Position numbers and translations under genes: made by a program
Assembly (NCBI GenBank): GCA_032690845.1
Contig: CM064420.1
Span: 57,896,707-57,960,706, forward strand
Length of the DNA: 64,000 nucleotides
Origin: Eleusine coracana subsp. coracana
Lineage: Eukaryota > Streptophyta > Magnoliopsida > Poales > Poaceae
Direction: 5' to 3'
In this document: positions 30,241-40,193 of the stretch, in pieces
Numbering within the stretch: position 1 is the first letter of the stretch
How the letters are laid out: every line of letters begins with the position of its first letter
Notes under the pieces: model-generated
The model's input: only the letters and a program-made list of their open reading frames with translations
What the model was told of the DNA's origin: nothing
The model's database searches: none

Positions 30241-33107
30241 TTTTTTTGAGGAACAAATCACTTTATTATAGGTTTACAGCATTACAAATTCCAAATGGTG
30301 GGTTTAAAAACCACACATGTCTACCTATGGGCATCTGAACACCTGTTTTGGCTACCACATGTGCGTCAGTATTTGAGTCCCTGTTCTCATGAACGAAGAC
30401 AACATTTCTAAAGGCCCCTGTACTCTCCTTTATCTCTCAGACTATCGGCCCATACTTGCCCCAGTTGCCATCTTGGATGCTTCTCACCGAACTTGCTACT
30501 CTTAGTCTCTGGTGGCCCAGATCACTGGTCAGGGTTAGTGCTTCTCGAATAGCGATCACCTCCACTGTTTCTGGGTCGGTCAAGCCTTTCAGACTCAAAA
30601 CGGAAGCCCCCTGAAAGTTGCCTATCGCATCCCGTGCTACTGCAGCCGCTGCCGCCCTCTTAGTGTTCTTTGAAAGGGCAGCATCAACGTTAATCTTCAG
30701 ATAGCCTGTCGGTGGCGGAATCCATTTCGGTTGAACTACCCGAAGACCCTGGTCTCGGATTTGATCAGGCTCCATTGAGCTTAGTTCCTCCAAAAACCTC
30801 TCCACAAATGAATGTGTCGACAATAGGCTTTGGAACTGGTTCTCATGAATCGCTTTCCTCTTCGTGTGCCAAATGACCCACAATCTCACAATGACACATG
30901 TTATCTCGCAATGGGGGAGGGACTGCATCACTCTCCTTAGCCAAGCCATGGCGTCATCCTCTTGTGTGTTGCACAGACACTCCACTATTTCTTCCTCCTC
31001 AAGAGCTCAAACTACCTTTGCCATGTTACACTCAAGGAGCGAGTGTCGCCAAGAATCACAGCCACCACATAAAGAGCAGCTGGCGTTCGGTGCCATGTTC
31101 CTGCGATTACGAACATCTCCGGTTGGAAGCGACTGTCGAGCGAGGCGCCAAAGGAAAACCCTTATCTTCGACGAAACTTGTACCTTCCAGATCTCAGTCC
31201 AGTCCTTCTCAACTGCCTTTAAATCGGAGATTCCTGCCCGGTGCTCAATCCATGCTGATCTACGGTCACTCGTATGTACTAGCATCCGGTATGCTGATCT
31301 GGCCGAGAAGATCCTGTTCTTCTCGTATTGCCAACCCCAAAAGTCCTCTTGAGAAGCTGTGCATATTGGGATGCTTTCAATAGCTTCAATGTCCATTGGG
31401 ATGAACACATCCCGTAAGAGCTCCTTGTTCCATTGACGATCCTGGGTAATGAGTTCACTCACCCATTGGGGTGGTTGATCAACGAGACTGCATAACGGTC
31501 GTAGAAATCCTTCCCTTGGTAGCCAGTTACTCTGCCAGATATTCGTTGAGCTGCCTGAGCCAATCCTCCGGATTATTCCTTGTTTCAGAACATCTTTGCC
31601 ATCCATAATAGCACGCCAAACCCTGGATGGGTTCGCGCCCACTGTTGCCTCGAGGAAGTCTCTGTGAGGAAAGTAAACAACCTTAAGAACCCTAGCATTC
31701 AGCGCCTCTGGATTTTGCATAACTCTCCATCCCTGTTTTGCTAATAGTGCCAGGTTGAATAACTCCATATTCCGGAACCCTAGGCCTCCCATATACTTTG
31801 GTATTGTCATGTCATCCCAGGCCACCCAGTTCATCCGTCGTTTGCCCCCTTTGCTTCCCCACCAGAAGTTACACAGCAGACCATCAATGTGCTTGCATAA
31901 ACCCCAGGGTAGCCGGAAGCAGGACATAGAGTATGTCGGCAGTGCCTGCACCACCGATTTTATTAGTACCTCCTTGCCGCCCGCCGACAGACATTGCTCC
32001 ATCCATCTCTGAACTCGTTGCCACACTCTATCTTTGATATATTTGAATGCGCCATAGGTTAACGAACCCACCTCGATAGGCATGCCCAGGTATTTCTCGA
32101 TTAGTGCTTCATTATGTATATCTAGCACCTCCTTAATCTCCCCCCGAAGGGTCTTGCTGCATCCTTTAGCAAAGTAGATTGAGGATTTATCCGTATTCAC
32201 TTGCTGGCCTGATGCACGACAATAAAGTTGCAAAGCATTCTTCACTTCTGCCGCACTCTCCATACATGCATTGAAAAACAGCAGGCTGTCATCTACGAAT
32301 AAAAGGTGACTCACCGTCGGCGCCGACGGTGCTACCGATATCCCTCTGAAGGACGATGATTGAACTCTAGATTTGAGGAGGCACGAAAGGCCCTCTGCTG
32401 CCTACAAAAACAGAAAGAGGGAGATCGGATCTCCCTGATGAATACCTCGCGATGGAATGAAGCTCTCCTAGCGATCACCATTGAAAACCAGACTGAAGGA
32501 TACCGAGGTAACCATCTTCATGATCATGTCAACCCATCTCTGATTGAACCCCAGCTTAAGCATGATTAGCCTCAAATAATCCCACTCCACACGGTCATAT
32601 GCCTTCCGCATGTCTAGTTTCACTGCACAACATCTACTTCCTCTGGCTCTCTTCTTCTTCATGAAGTGCAAGCACTCGTAGGCCGTGATGATGTTATCTG
32701 TGATCAAACGCCCCAGCACAAAAGCCGACTGTTCCTCCGACATGATCTCTGACAGAATCAGGCGTAGCCTATTGGCCACCACCTTTGAAGCAATCTTGTA
32801 GATCACATTGCATAGACTGATTGGGCGAAATTGCCCCAGCTCCATAGCATCTTCTACTTTCGGTATCAGCACAATGCAGGTTTGGTTAATTTTCGTTGGG
32901 TCGCCAGTCCCCTGCAGCACCCGTAGTGTCACCTCGCTCACCTCATCACCACAAATATCCCAGTGCTTCTGAAAGAACTGCGCTGGGTACCCGTCTGGAC
33001 CAGGCGCTTTAAGAGGCGCCATCTGGAACAACACCGTCTTCACCTCCTCCTTGGTGAAAGGTTCAAGTAGCTTATCATTCATCGCATCTGTGACCTTCAT
33101 CAACACT
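30241..33107 (-). mobile_element. L1-type LINE, 5'-truncated, minus strand
   Basis: Bounded by a perfect 16-bp target duplication ATTTTATATATTAACT (30225-30240 and 33108-33123). The T run at 30241-30247 is the reverse image of its short poly(A) tail, so the element is read right to left. It encodes, in order, reverse transcriptase, a zinc-binding RT domain and RNase H. Endonuclease and ORF1 are missing, as expected for 5' truncation during target-primed insertion. Confidence 0.93.
30437..33106 (-). pseudogene. LINE ORF2 remnant: reverse transcriptase, zf-RVT, RNase H
   Basis: RT fingers and palm: APLKAPGPDGYPAQFF, QFRPISLCNVIYKIASKVVA, NRLRLILSEIMSEEQSAFV, VKLDMRKAYDRVEWDYL, then LLFVDDSLLFF with the catalytic DD. 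Next GLGFRNMELFNLALLAKQGW, and the zinc-binding zf-RVT block (VFLWRLARQSLPT; CSLCGGCDSWRHSLLEC). RNase H begins LKINVDAALSKNTKRAA. Two in-frame stops lie between 32314 and 32468, and the RNase H part (30437-30985) is in a further frame segment. It cannot make a full ORF2 product. Confidence 0.9.
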
Positions 33108-33123
33108 ATTTTATATATTAACT

Positions 33124-33276
33124 ACTAGTAGTGTTTGAAATTGTTGGGGTAAAGTTCATTCCCTAGTCTCCCTAGGTTCGATCGGAGCCCACAAACGAGC
33201 TATAAGACCTAGACGGATTGAAGGCCCAAAGGAGATTCAGCCCACAGAGCGTCGGACGTGGAGTATGGCCGAACGG
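33124..33276. other. Flank of the nest, possibly an LTR start
   Basis: From 33142 the sequence reads TGTTGGGGTAAAG, a common start of Ty3/gypsy LTRs in grasses. The DNA right of the nest (42625 on) contains a TATAAATAC core (42801-42809). It is possible that the hAT-like element landed in a gypsy LTR. No matching LTR end was found. Confidence 0.3.
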
Positions 33277-33568
33277 TAGAGCTGTCCAAACAAGCGGCCC
33301 GGCCCGATATGATTAATATAGGGCCGATATGACCCATGGGCCATTTCGGGTTGTGCCGAGACGGCCTTAGGGCTGAGCTGCCGGCCCGGCACAGCCCTAA
33401 AATGCAAATACGTGCCGGATCGGCCCACTAGGCGCGTGATTACACATGGTCCAATAATTGAACTACAACCCATTAACACTTAAAAGTGATGAAAAATAAA
33501 GAGAGATAGGGTGGGTGGTGGGTTTTGAACTCAATACCTCCACTAAAGCAATGAGATGACTTACCAGT

Positions 33569-35747
33569 TGAAAGTGCATCTATGTCCCTAGTGGGTTTTG
33601 ATGGTTGTATGACAACATGATTAAAGAACTAATCCTCTTTGTGAGTATATAAACAGGTTGTACATGAAGAATATACGTTGCATTGATACAAATGATCATC
33701 TTCAAAGTGTACGATTGTGTAAGGAAAATGGCCCTATGTGATGAAATGGAGAAGTGTCAAATAAATAGGTCCATATAAGCAATACTATGACAAGCCAAGA
33801 TTTGAAGTAAATATGAGACATGAAAATCATTGATATGAGATAGTCTCAACAAATTGGTGTTGTCAAGAAAAAGAAGTGATCAAGTGTTATTTTTCTATGG
33901 CATCTAATCTTGGAAGCAACTTGATCAAATCAATACCTCAAACATGAATTCAAAAGAAGGCATGACGATGATACAAAGTTATGTGTGGCTCAAGATAGCA
34001 AGATGGTGAAGGATTGGCATGACTTGACCGCGATGTACCATGGACGGGAGAAGGGCAAGATAGAGTCTTGGCGCCGAGGGACCCAAGCCATGATGAAGGG
34101 CAGGTGGAGCGCAATCGCGATGGACCGATCAAGCTATATGTAGTCATACGTTTCCAAGTGTTATTCATTATTTGAATATGAAGATATAATATGACTTGTG
34201 AACAAAAAGGTAGAAATGGACATGATAAATAAAGAGTTTCCAAATCACAAGCTCTAGGTGATGACGCTCAGCAAAAGCACATGTGGCAGCCCTTATGAAG
34301 CTAAAAGAGAAGAAGCGACAAAATTCATTATCATGCAAGCTCAAGAAGAGGAATTATCTTTTTATTTAATCTTAAGTTTATGCATGCTGCTCTATCAAGA
34401 GGGATGCTACATGGTTTACATTTAATGTCTCAATGCTCAAAGAAAAACTCAAGTGAGATGAGAGAAACACAACACCTACACTCACACTAACTCTCAATAT
34501 GACAGGAAAAATCGGTGTAACCGGTTTACCAAACCGGAGGGATCGGTTTTGGTTCAAACCTCTAACGGCTAGTTCAGGAAAACTGGTGGGACCAGTTTGG
34601 GAAACCAGTGGGACCGGTTTTGACTGGTTCAGTATAACGGCTAGTTTTTGGGGGAGAAGTATAAATACTTCCTTCCCCCTCCTTTGGATGCTGCTGATCG
34701 TGTGCACAAAAAAAATACATCCAAAACCTTGTAGAGCTCTCCCCAACACCTCTTTGTGAGGTTTGAGTGATTTGTGAGAAATCCTAAGCATTGGGTTGAG
34801 GGAGATTGAGATTGAGAGCACAAAAGAGAAAATCCCACACTTGAGCATTCGAGTATTATGTTGCAAATCCGTAAAGCATTTGTTACTCTTGGAGGTGAAT
34901 CCTCCTAGTCGGGTAGGCGTCGCTCTAGAGCTTCCAAGCTTATGGTGAGCCTTGGGAAAGTTTGTGAAGGTCCGCTTCACCTCCGCAAGGAAAGAAGCAA
35001 AGATAGTGGATCAGGGAAAGTGGTTGAAAGAGACCCGGCTTGAAGTGTGCCTTGTGAGCAGCTCAACCTTCCTCAACGGAGACGTAGGGTTCATGGGATG
35101 AATCTGAACTTCGGCAAACAATTCTTCTTATACTTCATTTGGTTTGCTTTCTTAAGTTCTTGCTTCCGTTATTTGTGATTCATATGTTGCATGTGTAGTT
35201 GTGCTAGTACTCTTAGTGATTACTTGCTCTAGATCTTGCCTGCTCTGTAAAGACCTTTAGGTTTGCTAGAACTAAGTGGGACACTATATTTCCTGATTTA
35301 CTCTCTGTCCCGAGGAAACCGGTGGGACCGGTTTTGGTTAGTGCTCAATTGTGTAGATTCTTGGTGAATCTAGTTTGTGTGTATCTTGGTTGCTCTCTTG
35401 TGTAGTTTATATTAGTGTAGCTCCTCTGGTTAGTGTGCTACTTGTTTTATTTCTATCTGTTTCAGAAAAACCGGTGTAATCGGTTTGCCAAACCGGTGGG
35501 TCCGGTTTTGGAAGTAAGTTTTCTGAGGTTGATTCTTTGTGAATCTAATTGGGTTGGTTCATGTGTTTGTTTTTATACCTTGCCTATCTTGAGTGCTTGG
35601 TTCTTTCTCTTAATTAATTATTTATCCCAAGCTCTCTGACAAAACCGGTGTAACTAGTTTGCTAAACCGGTGCAACCGGTTTTGATAGTTTTATTTCCGC
35701 TACGAGTTTTTGTTAAAATTTCAGAAATGCCTATTCACCACCCCTCA
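33569..35747 (+). repeat. 5' LTR of the SIRE-like element
   Basis: Homologous to 40194-42415. It carries a TATA core (GTATAAATAC, 34659-34668) and five copies of the palindromic motif, one of them only half length (35314-35336). It lacks the terminal CTAGACGAC...GGGACTTTCA present on the 3' LTR. Confidence 0.88.
34506..35684 (+). repeat. Five AAACCGGT double-palindrome copies in the 5' LTR
   Basis: Copies at 34506-34552, 34577-34621, 35314-35336 (half), 35464-35511 and 35641-35684. Each full copy is two tandem hairpin units of 22 bp: AAACCGGT, a 3-base loop such as GGC or GGG, ACCGGTTT, then a GCC or CCC spacer. Variant bases are mostly C to T or G to A within CCGG. Confidence 0.92.
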
Positions 35748-36200
35748 ATTGGTATCAGAGCCTAATCTCCTTATTAGGCCTAACAACTTGGAGAATCGAT
35801 CATATCGCAAGGTAAAATATGTCAAATTCCCTATGGTTGTTCTAGCCCCTCGTTTTCTATCATTTCTCAACCTTCATACGAGACACCATATTTTGATGGC
35901 ACAAATTATGCTAATTGGAAAGTTAAGATGATCTCATATTTTTAGGAGATGAGTCCCAAAATTTGGTGGGTTGTGGATGTAGGTTTTTTTCATAACATTG
36001 ACAGGAAATCTACCACACAAGCACAAGAAAAATGCCTACATCTCCAAGCCCAAGCTACCAATGCCCTATTTGGTGCATTGAGTAGGGATGTCTTCGACAA
36101 GATATACAAGTTGAAGAATGTTCATGCGATGTGGAATCGTATTCAAGAAATATATGATGATTCCAACAATGAAGAAGAAAAGACTCAAACTGCCAATCTG

Positions 36201-36246
36201 GGAAAACCGGAGGCACCGGTTTCCCAAATCGGTTGCACCGGTTTTG
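36201..36246 (+). repeat. Palindromic motif copy inside gag (first)
   Basis: GGAAAACCGGAGGCACCGGT then TTCCCAAATCGGTTGCACCG, translated as GKPEAPVSQIGCTGFG. It lies between the Gag core and the knuckles. Its presence in coding sequence shows the motif is not confined to LTRs. Confidence 0.92.
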
Positions 36247-37172
36247 GCAGAACAGAAACTATTTCTGTTAATGATCAAGTTGAAGATTCTAGTTGTAGAT
36301 TTAGACCAAGAGAAGAGTCTATGTCACCAAGAAGCTCATGCTCAGATGATAAAACATCATTTTGCTTCATGGCTAAGAGACAAAGGAAGTCTCATGTATC
36401 CTGAGTTGAAAAGGTTGACAACTCAAGGAATGATTATACTAGTGCTGCTAACAAATCTTCTTATGTAGCACAGCTAGAGGAAGCAAACAAAATGATCATG
36501 GGTGAGTTTCAAAAGCTTGCTAGCATGCATAAGAAATTGTAAGAAAGATATGGTGATCTTCTATGCTCACATGAGAAGCTCATTGACTCATATACCATGC
36601 TAGAAACAACTCATGAGGTTGTACTTACTGTGGTAAAATCTTCTCAACCTCACACATGCACATACACAACACAATCAATTGTTTTATCTTGTGCTAACAC
36701 TTGTTGCTCTCAAGCAAAGCCATCAAATAATGAGCAAGTAATTGTAGAAACTTGTGATGAACTCATTGCAAGTGAAAATGACTACCTCAAAAGAGAAGTT
36801 CAGAGGCTGAACATGGACTTAAGTCGGTTAAAAGGCAAAGGCCACCTGTAACTATCTCAAGATAACCGTGATAGCATGGTAAAAAAGCTTGAGAAGGGAT
36901 CAACCGCCACATGTGTCAAAAGCTTTCCCACTGGCTTGAACAAAGTTCATGACAAGAGCAACAAGCAAAAGATCAAGAAGAAAGTACACATCAAGTGCTT
37001 CGAGTGTTCATCAATGGGACATTTTGCCTCAGAATGCCCATCAAGGAAAAATGGTCAAACTACACTCTCTACAAGACAAAGAAGCCTATCTCAGAGAAGA
37101 TGCTTTGGATGCAAAGAGAAAGGACACAAGATAGCCTCATGTCCAAGACAAACAAGATTGGAGCAAGTCTGT

Positions 37173-37215
37173 CAAAACCAGAGGGACCGGTTTGCCAAAT
37201 CGGAGGCACCGGTTT
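37173..37215 (+). repeat. Palindromic motif copy inside gag (second)
   Basis: CAAAACCAGAGGGACCGGTT then TGCCAAATCGGAGGCACCGG, translated as QNQRDRFAKSEAPVYA, between knuckles 2 and 3. The first half is read in a different frame from the copy at 36201. Confidence 0.92.
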
Positions 37216-37962
37216 ATGCAGAAAAGCTCCATCCCATTAAGCAATTGGACAAAGGCTTTGCATCAGCATACATAATACACATGGACAAGAATGAAAATAT
37301 CATGAAGAAGATTAGGAATAAGTCCAAAAGAATCAAGCACCAAACTTGCTACACATGTCGGGACAAAGGACATCTTAGTAAGGATTGCCCTTTAACTCAA
37401 GCTCTTAGTTCCAAGTTGGTCAATAATGATTTTGTATCTATTAAGGCCAACAATGACACTTGTGCTATCAAGGTGATTAGTTCACCTATTGCTAGCACAA
37501 AGTCTACTTGGGTGCCAAAATCTTGTTTGACTAACTCTCAAGGACCCAACAAGCGTTGGGTACCAAAAAGTGCTTGAAAGTGCTCATAAGTTGCAGGTGA
37601 TGCATTGATGACTTGGCATGCACAAAATGATGGAACAACACACAAACTTGCCAAGCATGGAGACATTAAAATACTATCTACATCAATGACATCAAGAAAA
37701 AGAATAAGTACCACTAAACACTCTTTGTCTTGTTCCTTATTCCTGCAGCAATGATCCCACAAGTTCATGCAACTACTTGGGAAATACTCTCAAGTACATG
37801 AGCATGAATGATCTTGTAAGGAGATGCAATTACTGTCTCCTCGAAGAAAATTTGTTGTGTGAATATCTCTCAGGATTGACGAATACAAACAAGAAGCCAA
37901 GATAGCAACATAAATCAAGAAGGAAAGGAATTCTAGTGAAATATCAAAAAATCAAGAACTCA

Positions 37963-39896
37963 GGAAAAACCGGTTGGTCTGATTTGTAGAACCGGTAGGA
38001 CCGGTTTCTCAGACTTGTCCATGGGATCGGACAAGTCTATCGGACTCCAGTAAGGATGTCACTCAAGTTCATCGGACTTGTCCGACATTCATCGGACTTA
38101 TCCGATGCCATGAGGAAAGTCCGACGTCTCAGACATATTCTTCGGACTCCAGAACCTCTGCCACGATGCATCATCGGACATATCCGATGTCCATCGGACT
38201 TGTCTGATAAAGTGAAGAAACAAGAAATCAGGAAAAACCGGTGGCACCGGTTTGCCAAACTGGTGGGTCCGATTTCTCTTGAAAAGCTTGAAGTGATGCA
38301 GAGGCAACAGCAAGACATCATCTAGATTGATAAATGACCTATGATGATTATGGAAAACACCATGTGAGGCCAACATGAGGGTATGAAGTAATCACACACA
38401 CTTGAGTAGTTGTGAGTATTCCTTGACCTACTCTCATTTCATGCTTCTTAATTTTCTTCCCACCTTGACCAAGATATAATTTGAACCTCTCTGTGTTCCT
38501 AATAGAACATGTGCACACATCACAAATTATCCAAAAGATTTGGTGCACATATTTAGGGGGAGATTTATTTTATATCTTGAGTCAAAAAGAGACCAATATT
38601 TTCCTTGAGTATCTTGTGTTTAGTCTCAATAATAAGTTATGATGCATGATGCCTCATGCTGAGATCAAGCAAAAATGAGTAACTCTCTATCTCAGTTGAG
38701 CTTTTATTTCAATATATATTATTTGTGAAAACCGGTGGCACCGGTTTGCTAAACAGGAGGGATCAGTTTAGACAAAAAATATATATTCCTTTTCTTGAGG
38801 TGTTTTTCACATGTTTTTGCATGGATGATCACTATGTGTGAGATTCCATATTGTGCTACTAATTCAAATATCTTCCATTGAAAGTGCATAAAGTGTTATT
38901 TTTTGGAAAGTTGACATTAATGGTAAAAGACAAAATAAGCACTAGTCAATTTGGGTGGTTCCCTTCATTAGTTGAAGAGGGACAAACATTGCCAAAGGTA
39001 TGTCCTCCTAAACTCTTTGTCTTTCTTACTACATATAGAATCCATGTGGTAGGAAGTGCCTTGGTATGTGTATGACTCATGTCATAAGCATACTCTTTGT
39101 GAGTTAGGGCAGATTTTCAAAAAATATATAATGCTTTGTCCTAAGTGGTTTTAAAACATTTGATTCTTGATCTTTGTGATCATGTCGAGCTACTTGTGGT
39201 TATTGTTCCTCTTGATTGCTTGTTGCCTAACCACAATTAGTACGACCATCTCTCTCAAGTCCTAACTTTCATTATCGTTCAAATCTTGATTATCATCACA
39301 TTCTCCATCATAAATGTCAAGGTTTTGATCTACATAGGAAAATGCAAAGAACTCAAGGCTTGGAAGCAATATTCATTGAAGATCTCCACTCAACTGGTTT
39401 TGTTCACATCCTGACAAAACTGGAGGCACCGGTTTAGGAAACCGGTGGCACTGGTTTTCCACCCCCTCCACCAAACAATGGAGAAGATGAAGAAGAAGAT
39501 AGGGAGGAGGAATGATCTTTGATGCAAAGGAAGACCCCCTTTTGGTGCTAGATGACAAAGGGGGAGAGAAGGATTAAAGCTCCAAGTCGTCTTCATCGCT
39601 TTTTGCTTTCAGTTCTGGTCTGTCTGGAAAAACCGGAGGCACCGGTTTGGCAAACCGGTGGCACCGGTTTTGCTAGAACAGAACCAATGTATCCATTTCC
39701 TTTGTTTTATCTCGTGGACTTGAGAACAATTTGTAATGAGTGAATTGGTGTGTTGAACCTTGTATTTATTTGCATAAAACCTCTTATTTTTTTATGCGTG
39801 TTTCTTGATGATTTGATGTATTCTTTTTCCAGTGAATATGTGAAGTCAGGAAAAATCGATGGCACCGGTTTGTCAAATCGGAGGCACCGGATTTGC
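37963..39896 (+). repeat. Six AAACCGGT double-palindrome copies in the tail
   Basis: Copies at 37963-38008, 38231-38276, 38727-38770, 39413-39459, 39626-39672 and 39849-39896. The one at 39626 is nearly canonical: AAAACCGGAGGCACCGGTTT, GGC, AAACCGGTGGCACCGGTTTT. Several are preceded by (T)CAGGAAAA. Spacings are irregular (200-690 bp). Confidence 0.92.
38011..38208 (+). repeat. Cluster of TCGGAC/GTCCGA palindromes
   Basis: About 200 bp made of ATCGGACTTGTCCGA-like units: GATCGGACAAGTC, CATCGGACTTGTCCGAC, CATCGGACTTATCCGATG, CATCGGACATATCCGATG and CATCGGACTTGTCTGAT, with single-arm pieces between. Its sequence is unrelated to the ACCGGT motif but the architecture (short inverted repeats) is the same. 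It lies directly between two ACCGGT copies. Confidence 0.88.
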
Positions 39897-40193
39897 CAGA
39901 TAGCACATATGATTCTTTTGAGTTATTTCTGTGTGGTTTTCTTGTCATATGCATCACGTACTACATATACACACACACTTGTTGCACCCCATGAATGCAC
40001 ACATACAGGGGGAGCTCTTGTGGTTTTGTTTGAAAATGTGCAAATTGGCATTTGAGGTCAAAATTGATGAATTCCATTCATATGCACAGTTTTAGGGGGA
40101 GCTCATCCTATATAGATGCATTCAAAATTATTTAATGAATATCATTTATAAGCTTTAATCAAGGTTGTCATCAATCACCAAAATGGGGGAGAT

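Larger units (their letters stand above)
35886..37577 (+). pseudogene. Gag of the SIRE-like element, four in-frame stops
   Basis: One continuous frame with TAG at 35943, TGA at 36402, TAA at 36540 and TAA at 36849, each one substitution from a sense codon. N-terminal part: YFDGTNYANWKVKMISYF, KCLHLQAQATNALFGALSRD, KNVHAMWNRIQEIYDD (UBN2-type Gag). Coiled region: KMIMGEFQKLASMHKKL. Three CCHC knuckles follow: CFECSSMGHFASEC, CFGCKEKGHKIASC and CYTCRDKGHLSKDC, which bind RNA for packaging. The frame passes through two copies of the palindromic motif (36201-36246 and 37173-37215), translated in different ways. No protease or pol follows. Confidence 0.88.
37578..40193 (+). other. Non-coding tail of the SIRE-like element
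   Basis: Where protease and pol should be there is 2.6 kb without a retroviral domain. It contains six copies of the AAACCGGT motif and a cluster of TCGGAC palindromes, and ends at a purine-rich tract before the 3' LTR. Short frames here (for example 39552-39743) just translate the repeats. Confidence 0.75.

Noticed and set aside
31007..31383. Plus-strand ORFs in the LINE region
   Set aside because: Antisense to LINE ORF2.
33510..33568. tRNA-like B-box string (GAGTTCAAAACCC on the minus strand) as tRNA or SINE
   Set aside because: No A box at the right distance, no cloverleaf, no poly(A); such strings are common in grass repeats.
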